From contig JBLZWL010000057.1 of the NCBI GenBank assembly GCA_049194865.1, forward strand, positions 49,056 to 113,055: a DNA stretch of 64,000 nt. Reading direction: 5' to 3'. Below, piece after piece: positions 35,204 to 43,482 of this stretch. The notes below the pieces were generated by a model that did no database searches, was not told where the DNA came from, and saw only the letters and a program-made list of their open reading frames with translations. The DNA comes from Myxococcus terminator_A. GTDB lineage: Bacteria; Myxococcota; Myxococcia; Myxococcales; Myxococcaceae. Numbering within the stretch: position 1 is the stretch's first letter; every line of letters begins with the position of its first letter. The position numbers and the translations under genes were made by a program.

Positions 35204-35332
35204 TCAGACGTTCTTGATTCGGTCGACCTGCTCCTCGTTCTCGACGAACCGAGAAGGACGGGCCCCCGCGCCAGCGGTAGATGAATTGACGAGCAGACGA
35301 GTCTGCGGGCGCGGGGAACCGACAACGGTCAT
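35204..35332 (-). CDS. Possible 42-residue peptide
   Basis: An open frame from ATG 35332 to TGA 35204 encodes MTVVGSPRPQTRLLVNSSTA and ends PSRFVENEEQVDRIKNV. The charged C-terminal helix looks like real protein sequence. There is no good ribosome site (a GGCGG about 12 bases upstream is too far), so the start is uncertain. It is divergent from the response regulator gene. Confidence 0.4.
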   Translation of the reverse strand: MTVVGSPRPQTRLLVNSSTAGAGARPSRFVENEEQVDRIKNV

Positions 35333-35361
35333 GCGGGGTTATCGACCGCCCTTTTCGCCAG

Positions 35362-35390
35362 TTGCGTCCGGTGACAATAAAAAATACGAC
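35362..35390 (+). promoter_or_regulatory. Candidate promoter of the two-component operon
   Basis: TTGCGT (35362-35367), a 17-base spacer and TACGAC (35385-35390) lie within an A-rich patch (GACAATAAAAAATACGAC) that is unusual for this genome, about 75 bases before the regulator start. The boxes are weak matches. Confidence 0.35.
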
Positions 35391-35464
35391 TGCGACGGCA
35401 AGTCCCAGAAGTGGGGTGGCGAAGCTACACTCCGCGTCTCGCCCTCTCCTTTTCCGAGCGTCCC

Positions 35465-36163
35465 GTGGCCGAGCGTCTCACCATCCTGGTCGTCGATGAT
35501 GATCCGCACCTGCGGGACATCGTCCGCTTCGCGCTGGAGCAAGGCGGCTTCAAGGTGGAGGAGGCCGCGGATGGAAAAGCGGCGGTGGAGCAGGTGCGGC
35601 GTGCCCCTCCGGCGCTCATCGTCCTGGACATCATGATGCCGGAGATGGACGGGCTGGCGGTGTGCCGGGAGGTCCGCCGCGCGCACGAGCTGCCCATCGT
35701 CTTCCTGTCCTCGCGAGACGACGAGGTGGACCGCATCCTCGGCCTGGAGCTGGGTGGCGACGACTACCTCACCAAGCCCTTCAGCCCCCGCGAGCTGGTG
35801 GCGCGCGTGAAGGCGGTGCTGCGCCGCGCCCGTCCCGCACCGGAGGCCGCGCCCGCCTCCACGGCGCCCAAGCCGCTCGCGCGAGGCCCCTTGAAGCTGG
35901 ACGAGGAGCGCTTTCGCGCCTGGTGGGGCGAGCACGAGGTGGTGCTCACCGTGACGGAGTTCCACCTGCTCGCCGCGCTCCTGCGCGTGCCTGGCAAGGT
36001 GTTCACCCGCGACGAGGTGATGACGCGCGTCTATGACGACAGCGTGGTGAGTGATCGCACCATCGACAGCCACGTGCGGCGGGTGCGGCAGAAGTTCGCC
36101 GGGGTCGGCGGAGAAGTCATCGAGACGGTTCATGGCCTTGGCTATCGGCTCGCCATCCCCTAG
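35465..36163 (+). CDS. OmpR/CreB-type response regulator
   Basis: A 232-residue protein from a GTG at 35465; a longer GTG start at 35411 is possible but adds a non-conserved leader. The receiver domain has the acidic pocket VVDDDPH (10-14), phospho-acceptor Asp55 in IVLDIMMPEMDG, FLSS and LTKPFSP. The C-terminal winged helix ends with SDRTIDSHVRRVRQKF and ETVHGLGYRLAIP. It is a DNA-binding transcription regulator. The histidine kinase gene overlaps its end by 32 bases, which marks them as a cognate pair. Confidence 0.9.
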   Translation: MAERLTILVVDDDPHLRDIVRFALEQGGFKVEEAADGKAAVEQVRRAPPALIVLDIMMPEMDGLAVCREVRRAHELPIVFLSSRDDEVDRILGLELGGDDYLTKPFSPRELVARVKAVLRRARPAPEAAPASTAPKPLARGPLKLDEERFRAWWGEHEVVLTVTEFHLLAALLRVPGKVFTRDEVMTRVYDDSVVSDRTIDSHVRRVRQKFAGVGGEVIETVHGLGYRLAIP

Positions 36164-37769
36164 GCACCGGGCGCGGCCCCGGCTGTGGATGGTGTTCGTC
36201 GCCGTGGGGCTGGCGGGCTTCGTGCTCACGTTGGGCGGGCTGTCCTTCGTGCGCGTCTACGACAACCAACTCATCCGTCAGACGGAGACGGAGCTGCTCA
36301 CCCAGGGCGCGGTGGTGGCGGAGGTCTACCGGTCCATGCTCGCCGAGCAGGTGGCCGGCATCGACTACGGCAAGCCGCGCACCGCGAAGTGGCCCTTCCC
36401 CATTCCGAACGATGACCAGCTGCGGCCCATCCTCCCGTCGCTCCGCGCCTCGGACGAACCGCTGCCTCCGGACGATCGCCCCCCTGCCTCGCGCGTGCCC
36501 GGTGAGCCCCTGGCCCGGGGCGTGGGCCAGCGACTTCGTCCCCTGCTGGAGAACGTGAGGGCGGCCACGCTCGCGGGCATTCGCGTCGTCGACGCCGGAG
36601 GCGTGGTGGTGTCCAGCAGCAGCGCGGAGCTGATGGGCGCAACGCTCGCTGACCGGCCGGAGGTCCAACAAGCGCTGCACGGCATGCCCACCAGCGTCCT
36701 GCGTCGCCGCCACGCCGAGCCGGAGGACACGCCCCTCGCCTCGCTGAGCCGCGACACCGGCATCCGCGTGTTCGTGGCGCTGCCTGTCATCCAGGGCGGT
36801 CGTGTCTGGGGCGCGGTGGTGCTGGCGCGCACGCCGATGACGTTCGCCAAGGCCATGTACGCGGACCGGTGGAACCTGACGGCCACGGGGCTGGTGTCGC
36901 TTGGCGCGGTGGCGCTGATGTCGCTCGCCGCCGCCGCGCTGCTGGGCCGGCCCGTGCGCGCCTTGGTGAAGCAGACGCGCGCCATCGCCGCGAGCGCCCC
37001 CGAGGGCTTCGAGCCCGTGGCCCGCCCCGTCGTCGCGGAGCTGGCCGAGCTGTCCGAGTCCCTGGCCGGCATGGCCACCGCCCTGCGCGACAGGAACCAG
37101 TACATCCGCTCCTTCGCCGCCAACGTGTCGCACGAGTTCAAGACGCCGCTGGCCTCCATCCAGGGCGCGGTGGAGCTGCTGCGCGACAGCGCCGAGGTGA
37201 TGACGCCGGAGCAGCGCGCGCGCTTCCTCTCCAACATCGACGCCGATGCGAAGCGCCTCACGCGGCTGGTGCAGCGGCTGATGGAGCTGGCGCGCGCGGA
37301 CTCGATGACGGCCCGGCCCGCGCAGGTGGAGCTGGCGCCCCTGCTGACGGCGCTCGCCACTCGCGCGTCCTCGGAGGGCCTCGCGCACATCGACGTGGGG
37401 CCCGTGCCGGAGGGGCTCACCGTGTCCCTTCCCGCCGAGGTGTTGGATGACGTGCTCTGGCAGCTCGTCACCAACGCCAGGCAGCACGGCGGCGAGGACG
37501 TGCGCGTGTCGCTGTCCGTGGAGACGAGCGGCACCGGGCCCGCTCGAGTCATCGTGCGCGACACCGGGCGCGGCATCTCCGAGGCGAACCGGGCGCTCAT
37601 CTTCGACGCCTTCTTCACGACCGCGCGCGAGCGGGGCGGCACGGGTCTGGGCCTCACCATCTCCCAGTCGATGCTGCGGACTTTCGGCGCGGGGCTGGAG
37701 CTGCTCCCGGCCCGACCTCCGGAGCCGGGCGCCGCCTTTGCCGTGGCCGCGCCCCTGGTGCGTCGCTAG
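36132..37769 (+). CDS. Sensor histidine kinase (CreC-like)
   Basis: A 545-residue inner-membrane kinase from the ATG at 36132; an ATG at 36189 also precedes the first helix. Helix 1 is WMVFVAVGLAGFVLTLGGLS. A ~200-residue periplasmic sensor follows, with a PAS/Cache-like part (IRVVDAGGVVVSSSS), then helix 2 (LVSLGAVALMSLAAAALLG) and a HAMP linker. The H-box is NVSHEFKTPLASI, the N-box LVTNARQHGG, and the G boxes DTGRGIS and GGTGLGLTI. All catalytic motifs are intact. It phosphorylates the regulator upstream. The signal is unknown; the CreD-like gene nearby suggests envelope or beta-lactam stress. Confidence 0.9.
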   Translation: MALAIGSPSPRHRARPRLWMVFVAVGLAGFVLTLGGLSFVRVYDNQLIRQTETELLTQGAVVAEVYRSMLAEQVAGIDYGKPRTAKWPFPIPNDDQLRPILPSLRASDEPLPPDDRPPASRVPGEPLARGVGQRLRPLLENVRAATLAGIRVVDAGGVVVSSSSAELMGATLADRPEVQQALHGMPTSVLRRRHAEPEDTPLASLSRDTGIRVFVALPVIQGGRVWGAVVLARTPMTFAKAMYADRWNLTATGLVSLGAVALMSLAAAALLGRPVRALVKQTRAIAASAPEGFEPVARPVVAELAELSESLAGMATALRDRNQYIRSFAANVSHEFKTPLASIQGAVELLRDSAEVMTPEQRARFLSNIDADAKRLTRLVQRLMELARADSMTARPAQVELAPLLTALATRASSEGLAHIDVGPVPEGLTVSLPAEVLDDVLWQLVTNARQHGGEDVRVSLSVETSGTGPARVIVRDTGRGISEANRALIFDAFFTTARERGGTGLGLTISQSMLRTFGAGLELLPARPPEPGAAFAVAAPLVRR

Positions 37770-37781
37770 GCTGGGCGGGCC

Positions 37782-38147
37782 ATGAGAACCGTCGCTGAGT
37801 GGAAGACGAGGCTTCGCGCAGAGCTGAAGGAAGCGCTTCGGACCCGGAACGCTCCTGCCTCGGCCGTGCTTCGTGAAGTGATGGCGGCCCTCGACAACGC
37901 GGAGGCGCCCGACGTCAGCACGGCTCCACCGTCCACGGAGGGCACCTTCGCCGGAAGCGCCGGTGGCCTGGGCAGCGGTGAAGTGGCCCGCCTGGCCCTG
38001 ACGCCTGAAGCCGTGAACGCCGTCATCGAACGCGAGGTCCAGGAACGGCGGGACGCGGTGGCCCTCTACGTCAGCCTCGGGAAGAACGACGAAGCCAACG
38101 CCTTGAGGGCCCAGTTGGACGTGCTCCTGGAGCTTCAGCGGAAGTAG
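37782..38147 (+). CDS. Short YqeY/GatB-tail-like protein
   Basis: A 121-residue protein, 12 bases after the kinase gene. LRTRNAPASAVLREVMAALD resembles the N-terminal helix pair of YqeY (usual pattern: R...L..L..A...E). The following ALTPEAVNAVIEREVQERRD fits its second helix set. It is shorter than typical YqeY (~150), and the C-terminal domain is mostly absent. YqeY-like domains occur in amidotransferase subunits that bind tRNA; the role here is unknown. It ends 12 bases inside the convergent gene. Confidence 0.6.
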   Translation: MRTVAEWKTRLRAELKEALRTRNAPASAVLREVMAALDNAEAPDVSTAPPSTEGTFAGSAGGLGSGEVARLALTPEAVNAVIEREVQERRDAVALYVSLGKNDEANALRAQLDVLLELQRK

Positions 38148-39322
38148 CTGTCGGAGATGTCCACCGAGTAGCCCAGCTCCAGCGTGGGCGAGGACGCCGC
38201 CACCAGGTACTGACGGAATTGCAGCACCTTGCCCGGCAGGGCCGCGCTCCCCGCCACGGCGGCGGCCTCTTCCACCTGCTCCAGGCTGCCGCCCTCGCGG
38301 CGGTAGTTGAACACCGCGGGGAAGTGCGCCCGGGCCTTCAGCTCGGCCACAGGCCACGACACGCGCGGCAGCGCCAGCTTCAGCCGACCGGACAGGTGGA
38401 AGACCCCCAGCTCCCTCGTCAACACCACCTCCAACGCGCCGCTCGTCTCACCCAGTCGCGACGGAGCCACCTTCAGCTTCAGCACACCCTCCGTCGCCTC
38501 CTCCACGGGCACGGGCACCGCGTTGAGCGTGACGCGCTCCAGCTTGTGCCCTTCCGGCACCGTCAACTCCAGGGGCTGCTCCCGGTCCAGGCTCAGCGCG
38601 TAGCTGACACGCAGGGAGGCGCGGCCCTCGAGAGTGGACACCCACGTCGCGGTGGCCTCGGCGATGCGCGGCTCCATCGGCGGGCGCACCTGCGGCTTCG
38701 TTGCCTGCAACACCGACGCGGCGGCTCGCCACCCCACCCGCAGCACACCCTGCACGGGATAGACGGCGTAGCCCTCGCCCGAGGTCGGCAGCGGCTCCAT
38801 CAGCGTGAAGATGGACGTGTCGGCATCCAGTTGGAGCGGCACCGAAGGCGCCTCCGGTCCGAAGCGGAGCTGCGCGCGGCGCTCGTGCCCGGCCCCCGAG
38901 GAGCGCACGGTGAGCCCCACGTCGAAGTCGTGACGGCCCGCCTTGCGCGTAATCAGGCACAGGAAGCCATCCACGACACCCACCGTGGCGTCCTCCAGCG
39001 TGGGCAGCGCGGTGGGGTACGTGTCCGCGTCGAGGTGGAGCAGCCGCACCTGCGTCCAACGTCCATCCGCGAGCACCTCCACCTGGAAGCTGGCCTCCAC
39101 CTGGAGCGCATCGGTCGACAGCCGGCCCTTGAGCTGGCTCTTCACCAGCGCCTCGGTGGGGGGCGCGGGCACATACGCCTGGCGCTGCGTGTACAGGGGA
39201 ATGAGCTGGTCCAACGGCACGGTGGCGGTGCCAGCGGGATAAGCCGTGGACGCGGTGGCGCCCGTGGCCAGTGCTTCTGGAGCGAGCAGCAGGAATCCGA
39301 CGACGAGAGAAAGGGTCCGCAT
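38135..39322 (-). CDS. Exported protein of unknown function, operon partner of CreD-like gene
   Basis: A 395-residue protein from the ATG at 39322, with a Sec signal (SLVVGFLLLAPEALA). The mature chain is beta-rich throughout: LSTDALQVEASFQVEVLADG, DVGLTVRSSGAGHERRAQLR, WVSTLEGRASLRVSYALSLD and ELTVPEGHKLERVTLN. This suggests tandem beta-sandwiches like those of envelope-stress or trypsin-inhibitor-like surface proteins. No catalytic residues are evident. It starts 7 bases after the CreD-like gene, so the two share a transcript and probably a task. Confidence 0.75.
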   Translation of the reverse strand: MRTLSLVVGFLLLAPEALATGATASTAYPAGTATVPLDQLIPLYTQRQAYVPAPPTEALVKSQLKGRLSTDALQVEASFQVEVLADGRWTQVRLLHLDADTYPTALPTLEDATVGVVDGFLCLITRKAGRHDFDVGLTVRSSGAGHERRAQLRFGPEAPSVPLQLDADTSIFTLMEPLPTSGEGYAVYPVQGVLRVGWRAAASVLQATKPQVRPPMEPRIAEATATWVSTLEGRASLRVSYALSLDREQPLELTVPEGHKLERVTLNAVPVPVEEATEGVLKLKVAPSRLGETSGALEVVLTRELGVFHLSGRLKLALPRVSWPVAELKARAHFPAVFNYRREGGSLEQVEEAAAVAGSAALPGKVLQFRQYLVAASSPTLELGYSVDISDSYFR

Positions 39323-39329
39323 GGTGGGC

Positions 39330-40646
39330 TCAGCTCGCTTCCGGGGTGACAGGGGTGGCGGTGGCGACAGCCGCGCGCGGGGCGCCGCCGTTTTGCGACA
39401 AGTCCGAGAGAAAGGCCCGCACACCGGAGCGGGTGGAGAGGACCATCAGCCCGAGCAGGCCCGCGAGGATCTCCAGGGTGTAGATGAGGCCGGTGTAGCC
39501 ATCCAGGATGACGGCGACCGTGGGCACCAGCAGCGTCGCGGCCCAGACGCCCGCCAGCACCACCGTGCGCTCTTTCGGGAACAGCCAGCGCGCGTAGGCC
39601 ACCACGGCCGCGCCGAGCCCCAGCGCGCTGAGGACGTAGGCCACGTAGAAGTTCATGAAGGCGGCCAGGTACGCCAGCAGCACGAAGAAGAAGCCGTACA
39701 CCGCGGCCAGCAGATACGACTCATGCAGCGCGAGCTGTCGCTTGTGCCGCAGGCCCAGCGCCGCGAGCAGCGCCACCAGCGCGAGGAACGGCACCCACGC
39801 GCGCCCCGCCATGCGGGACACCATGGAGTCGAACGTCTTCTCCGAGGGCAGGATGACGCCCAGGTTGACGCCGGACTCCAGGGACTGGAAGGCCCAGTCC
39901 AAGGTGACGGCGTCGCTGCCCGCCTGCACGGACGAGGCGGACAGCACTCCCGACGGATAGTCGAAGTTGTCGCCGCCCTCGACGGCGAAGTGCAGCCGGA
40001 CATCGCGCGCGGAGAGGTTCGGGTCCAGCTTGTAGACGAAGGAGTCGAGCCCTCGTGCGCGGTAGCGGATGACGAAGCGGGCCGTGGCGCCCTTCGCGAT
40101 GCGGCCCGTCCACACCAACCGGTTGCCGGACTCGCCCAGGTCCAGGCTGGACTCCTGGCCGTCGACGAGGAACTGGAGCTCCGACAGCAGCACCTGCGAC
40201 TTGTTCATCTCCATGGGGAAGATGAACGCCACGTCGATGTCATGACCCTCGCGGTTGACCACCGCGTACTCGGCCCCCAGGTTGAAGTCGAAGCCAGAGA
40301 AGTAGCGCAGGCCGCGCTTGCGGTAGTTCATCTTCGCCAGCACCTCCACGTGCTGACGGTCGAAGGCGAGCGGCTTCAGCTCGGTGAAGATGGTGCCGCT
40401 GTGCACGAAGCGCAGCGAGGGCGCCGGCTGGACGACGGGCGCGCCCCACCGGTCCTCCACTCCGGCCGCCAGCTCCGAGTTGGCGAAGTCCGTGCGGCCC
40501 GCCACCTGGCCGGCGATCACCGCCGTGGCGAAGACGACGATGAATAGGCTGCCGAAGACGTGGTGGGCGACCAGCCACCGGAAGGCCCCTCGGATGGGGC
40601 CGTCGGACGTCCGCTGAGGACGCGGCGCGGAAACAGGAAGGTTCAT
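39330..40646 (-). CDS. CreD-like inner-membrane protein
   Basis: A 438-residue protein starting at ATG 40646 (a GTG at 40652 is also possible). One N-terminal helix (VFGSLFIVVFATAVIAGQVA) is followed by a ~220-residue periplasmic beta domain and about six C-terminal helices. The end carries the CreD signature HESYLLAAVYGFFFVLLAYL followed by AAFMNFYVAYVLSALGL. CreD is an inner-membrane protein induced by CreBC, which affects envelope integrity and beta-lactam response. Here it lies about 3 kb from a two-component pair, on the opposite strand. Confidence 0.82.
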   Translation of the reverse strand: MNLPVSAPRPQRTSDGPIRGAFRWLVAHHVFGSLFIVVFATAVIAGQVAGRTDFANSELAAGVEDRWGAPVVQPAPSLRFVHSGTIFTELKPLAFDRQHVEVLAKMNYRKRGLRYFSGFDFNLGAEYAVVNREGHDIDVAFIFPMEMNKSQVLLSELQFLVDGQESSLDLGESGNRLVWTGRIAKGATARFVIRYRARGLDSFVYKLDPNLSARDVRLHFAVEGGDNFDYPSGVLSASSVQAGSDAVTLDWAFQSLESGVNLGVILPSEKTFDSMVSRMAGRAWVPFLALVALLAALGLRHKRQLALHESYLLAAVYGFFFVLLAYLAAFMNFYVAYVLSALGLGAAVVAYARWLFPKERTVVLAGVWAATLLVPTVAVILDGYTGLIYTLEILAGLLGLMVLSTRSGVRAFLSDLSQNGGAPRAAVATATPVTPEAS

Positions 40647-40767
40647 GGACACAGACTGGCCCCCCGGTGTGCAACCCGGATGGCCAGCCCGTGCGCTTCA
40701 TGAGGCATGTTTGTGCGGAATTCGTGCAGGCCTGGGGCGTGTCCTCCCGGGCCCGTGCTTCACGACG

Positions 40768-42558
40768 TCAGTGCACCGCGTGCGAGCGCACGTCGAACGC
40801 GCGGGTGAGGCAGGACTGGTTCGCGGTGGAGTCCAGGTGCTGCGCGCGGTCCCGAATCTCGAAGAAGCTGCGCGACGTGCCATCCACCGGGTCCGTCACG
40901 TTGAAGGGAAGGAGCGGATTCACCATGCCCGTGGCCAGGAAGCCCGACAGGCCGCCCGTCTCTCCAATGTGCGTGAAGGGCGTGTTCGTCTCGCGCGCAT
41001 GGCAGCCGTTGCAGGTGTTGAGCGAGACCTTGTGCCGCGCGGTGTTGCTCACGATGCCCGCGGCCCGCCAGAACGTGGTGGCCGGAGTCGGGACGCGGGG
41101 GTTGGCGCCCAGGAAATTCAAGCCCGAGAAGGTGGCCGGCACGCCGTAGGTGTTGGCGAGGATGGCCGCCTGATTCGTGTTCACGAAGTCACGGAAGATC
41201 GTGGTGTTGTTGCGCAGGTCTCCCGGCGTCAGCGCCACCGTGGTCTCCGACAGGAAGTTCGGCGTCGGGCCCGTGTCGAAGAGGTGGAACTCCCGCAGCT
41301 CCCAGGGCCTGGAGAGCATGAAGTCGTTGGTGCGAATCTGGTTGATGGCGTTGCCGTTGGGCTTGGTGGGCGCCGCGCCCGCGACGACGACCTGCTCGGT
41401 GAGGGCCTCCAGCGCCGCGTTGTAGGCGGGGCTGCCCAGCACCATCAGCGGGGTCGACAGCTGCATCCACTGCTGCGCCCAGCTCTTCACGTTGAGGCAG
41501 CCGGTGATGGGCACGCCGTACTCGAAGATGACCAGCAGCGGCCGGATGGTGCAGCCCGCGCTCTTGTCCACCGCGGCGAAGACGAAGCGCAGCTCGCCAC
41601 CACCGCTGGAGCCGCCGTAGCCCACCGGGCCGTCGCCCTTGCCCAGGTCCAAGCGGTTGAAGATGGCCACCAGCTTGAACGCCGACTTCGTCATGTCGAG
41701 CGTGCCAGCGACCTTCGGCCACGGATTCAGGATGCGCGACACCACCTGCGTGCGCGCCGGGACGGACCACCCGTTGAGCGTCTGGTTCGCGTTCCACTGC
41801 AGCAGCCACTGCTCGGTGAGGGCCGACGGCGTCACGAAGGTGCTCGCCATCTCCGTCATCAGGTGGTTGAACGTCCACACCCCGTTCGGGTTGCCGGAGT
41901 TCGAGCACGGGTCATACGTGCGCGACGGATCGTTGATGACGTTCGGATGGGTGATGACCAGCGATTTGGCCGGCTTGACGTCGCTGAGCAGCCCCACGGG
42001 CGTCACGGGGATGGGCGCGCGCGGCTTGAAGATGTCCGGCGTCAGCGCCACCACCGGGCGCTCCTCCACCACCTCGCGGTTGTTGAAGACGGCGAACGTC
42101 AGCGGCTCGTTGGGCTGCTGGCTCTGGGCCGCGGTGATTCGCTTCTGCGTCTCGCGGAGCGTGTCGAGGTCGACCTCGGCGAAGCCGGAGAACACCCCGT
42201 CACCCGCCTGCTCGTCGCCGTCCTTGCCCTCATCTCTCAGCACCACCGCCTTGCCCGTGTCGGACACCACGGGGACCTCGGTGAACAGGCCCTCCTGCGC
42301 CTTGGCGAGCTTCACCCGCACCAGGCTGCGCGTCCGGGAACCCAGGACGTCGTCCTGCGCCACCACGTCCATCGACTGGATGATGGGCGCGGGCTGGTTC
42401 GAAGGGGTCGGCTCGGCCGCCGCCGTCTGGGGCTGAGCGGCCAGGGGCGCCGGCCCTTCCAACGCCTCGCCACCACAACCCGTCAAACACAGCGAGAGTA
42501 CGAGCGCACCGGACCCAGCCCACTTCAGGCCCAGGGCCTTCTTCGGGAACCACTTCAT
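40768..42558 (-). CDS. Large lipoprotein with choice-of-anchor-X-like domain and CxxCH motif
   Basis: A 596-residue protein. The ATG at 42558 has GGAGG 8 bases upstream. The signal is GSGALVLSLCLTGC (Cys28). A Pro/Ala linker leads to DEGKDGDEQAGDGVFSGF, the pattern of the choice-of-anchor X calcium-type domain. The long central part is unassigned. Near the C-terminus VSLNTCNGCHARETNTPF has a CxxCH, the attachment motif of c-type haem, with several other His residues nearby. Whether haem is bound is not certain, because a single motif can occur by chance. An 8-base hairpin borders the ribosome site. Confidence 0.78.
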   Translation of the reverse strand: MKWFPKKALGLKWAGSGALVLSLCLTGCGGEALEGPAPLAAQPQTAAAEPTPSNQPAPIIQSMDVVAQDDVLGSRTRSLVRVKLAKAQEGLFTEVPVVSDTGKAVVLRDEGKDGDEQAGDGVFSGFAEVDLDTLRETQKRITAAQSQQPNEPLTFAVFNNREVVEERPVVALTPDIFKPRAPIPVTPVGLLSDVKPAKSLVITHPNVINDPSRTYDPCSNSGNPNGVWTFNHLMTEMASTFVTPSALTEQWLLQWNANQTLNGWSVPARTQVVSRILNPWPKVAGTLDMTKSAFKLVAIFNRLDLGKGDGPVGYGGSSGGGELRFVFAAVDKSAGCTIRPLLVIFEYGVPITGCLNVKSWAQQWMQLSTPLMVLGSPAYNAALEALTEQVVVAGAAPTKPNGNAINQIRTNDFMLSRPWELREFHLFDTGPTPNFLSETTVALTPGDLRNNTTIFRDFVNTNQAAILANTYGVPATFSGLNFLGANPRVPTPATTFWRAAGIVSNTARHKVSLNTCNGCHARETNTPFTHIGETGGLSGFLATGMVNPLLPFNVTDPVDGTSRSFFEIRDRAQHLDSTANQSCLTRAFDVRSHAVH

Positions 42559-42569
42559 GGATGTTGCCT

Positions 42570-42598
42570 CCAGGGGATTTGACCGCGACCTCCCCTGG
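42570..42598 (-). promoter_or_regulatory. Leader hairpin next to the ribosome site of the CxxCH lipoprotein gene
   Basis: CCAGGGGA / TCCCCTGG is a perfect 8-base stem with a 13-base loop. On the mRNA the 3' arm ends in the first two Gs of the GGAGG ribosome site, so folding could limit ribosome access. Confidence 0.4.
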
Positions 42599-42775
42599 TG
42601 CACCCCGCAGGCCATCACAAGGACTCGGAGAGAAGCCCATGCACACGCGGCGAGGATGTGTCCCCTCAAGCAACATCCGCAACGGAGCTGTGACATTCCG
42701 CGCTACAGCGACTCTCTGGCTGCGAGAGGGGCCCAAAGTTGTACGGCAGCCCTGAAACCGGCTCAAATCCAGGAA

Positions 42776-43444
42776 ATGGAGAGAGTCGAGGAGATCTACC
42801 AGGGCTTCGTGGTTGATCATCAGCTCGAGCGCGCGGGCCTCTTCGAGTTGCTCCGCGAGCGGTTCGTGGCGGTGGACACGGTGCTCTATCCGGGGTGCTT
42901 CGTGCACATCACCCCGTCGTTCTTCTTCCAGCACGTCGTCTACGTGGACCGGAACGACCTGGCGCAGGGCTTCTTCGCCAACAAGGACGGCGTGCTGAGG
43001 AAGATCGGCTCCTGTCAGCAATACGAGCAGAAGGCCTCCGTGCGCTTCGTCGCGCAGGACTACCTGCAGCCCATTCCAGCGCTGGAGGAGAGCTTCGACC
43101 TGCTGCTGGCGCTGTATGCAGGAGGAATCTCCCGCGCCTGCGGGAAGTACCTGAAGGTCGGCGGCCTGCTGGTGACGAACGACCACCATGGCGACGCGGC
43201 GGAGGCCGCGACCGAGGAGAACCTGGAGTTGATCGCCGTGGTGAAGGAGCAGCGGGGGAAGTTCATCTTCAGCGACGAGGAGCTCTCCGCGTACCTCGTC
43301 CCGAAGATTCCGCCCCGAGGCCCCGCCGCGCGCGACACCGCGGGCGCATCCCACTGGGAGCGACCCGCCGACTACTACCTCTTCCGCAAGACGCGCCCGG
43401 GCGCCGCGACGATGGAGCCCGGACGCTTCTCCGCCCCTCACTGA
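42776..43444 (+). CDS. Methyltransferase-like Rossmann protein
   Basis: A 222-residue protein from an ATG at 42776. The order of elements matches a class I SAM-methyltransferase fold: VDTVLYPGCFVHITPSFFFQ (motif-I-like, but without GxGxG), VVYVDRND (acidic end of strand 2), FDLLLALYAGGISRACG and YLKVGGLLVTNDHHG (strands 4-5). The altered motif I means SAM binding is uncertain. It is monocistronic: divergent from the CxxCH lipoprotein and convergent with the chitinase. Confidence 0.6.
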   Translation: MERVEEIYQGFVVDHQLERAGLFELLRERFVAVDTVLYPGCFVHITPSFFFQHVVYVDRNDLAQGFFANKDGVLRKIGSCQQYEQKASVRFVAQDYLQPIPALEESFDLLLALYAGGISRACGKYLKVGGLLVTNDHHGDAAEAATEENLELIAVVKEQRGKFIFSDEELSAYLVPKIPPRGPAARDTAGASHWERPADYYLFRKTRPGAATMEPGRFSAPH

Positions 43445-43457
43445 GGGACGCGAGGAC

Positions 43458-43482
43458 GGAGGCCCCTGGCTACTGGGCCTCC
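43458..43482. terminator. Hairpin between convergent genes
   Basis: GGAGGCCC / GGGCCTCC is an 8-base perfect stem with a 9-base loop. It spans the end of the chitinase gene and lies 14 bases after the methyltransferase-like gene. The placement suits a bidirectional terminator. Confidence 0.45.
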
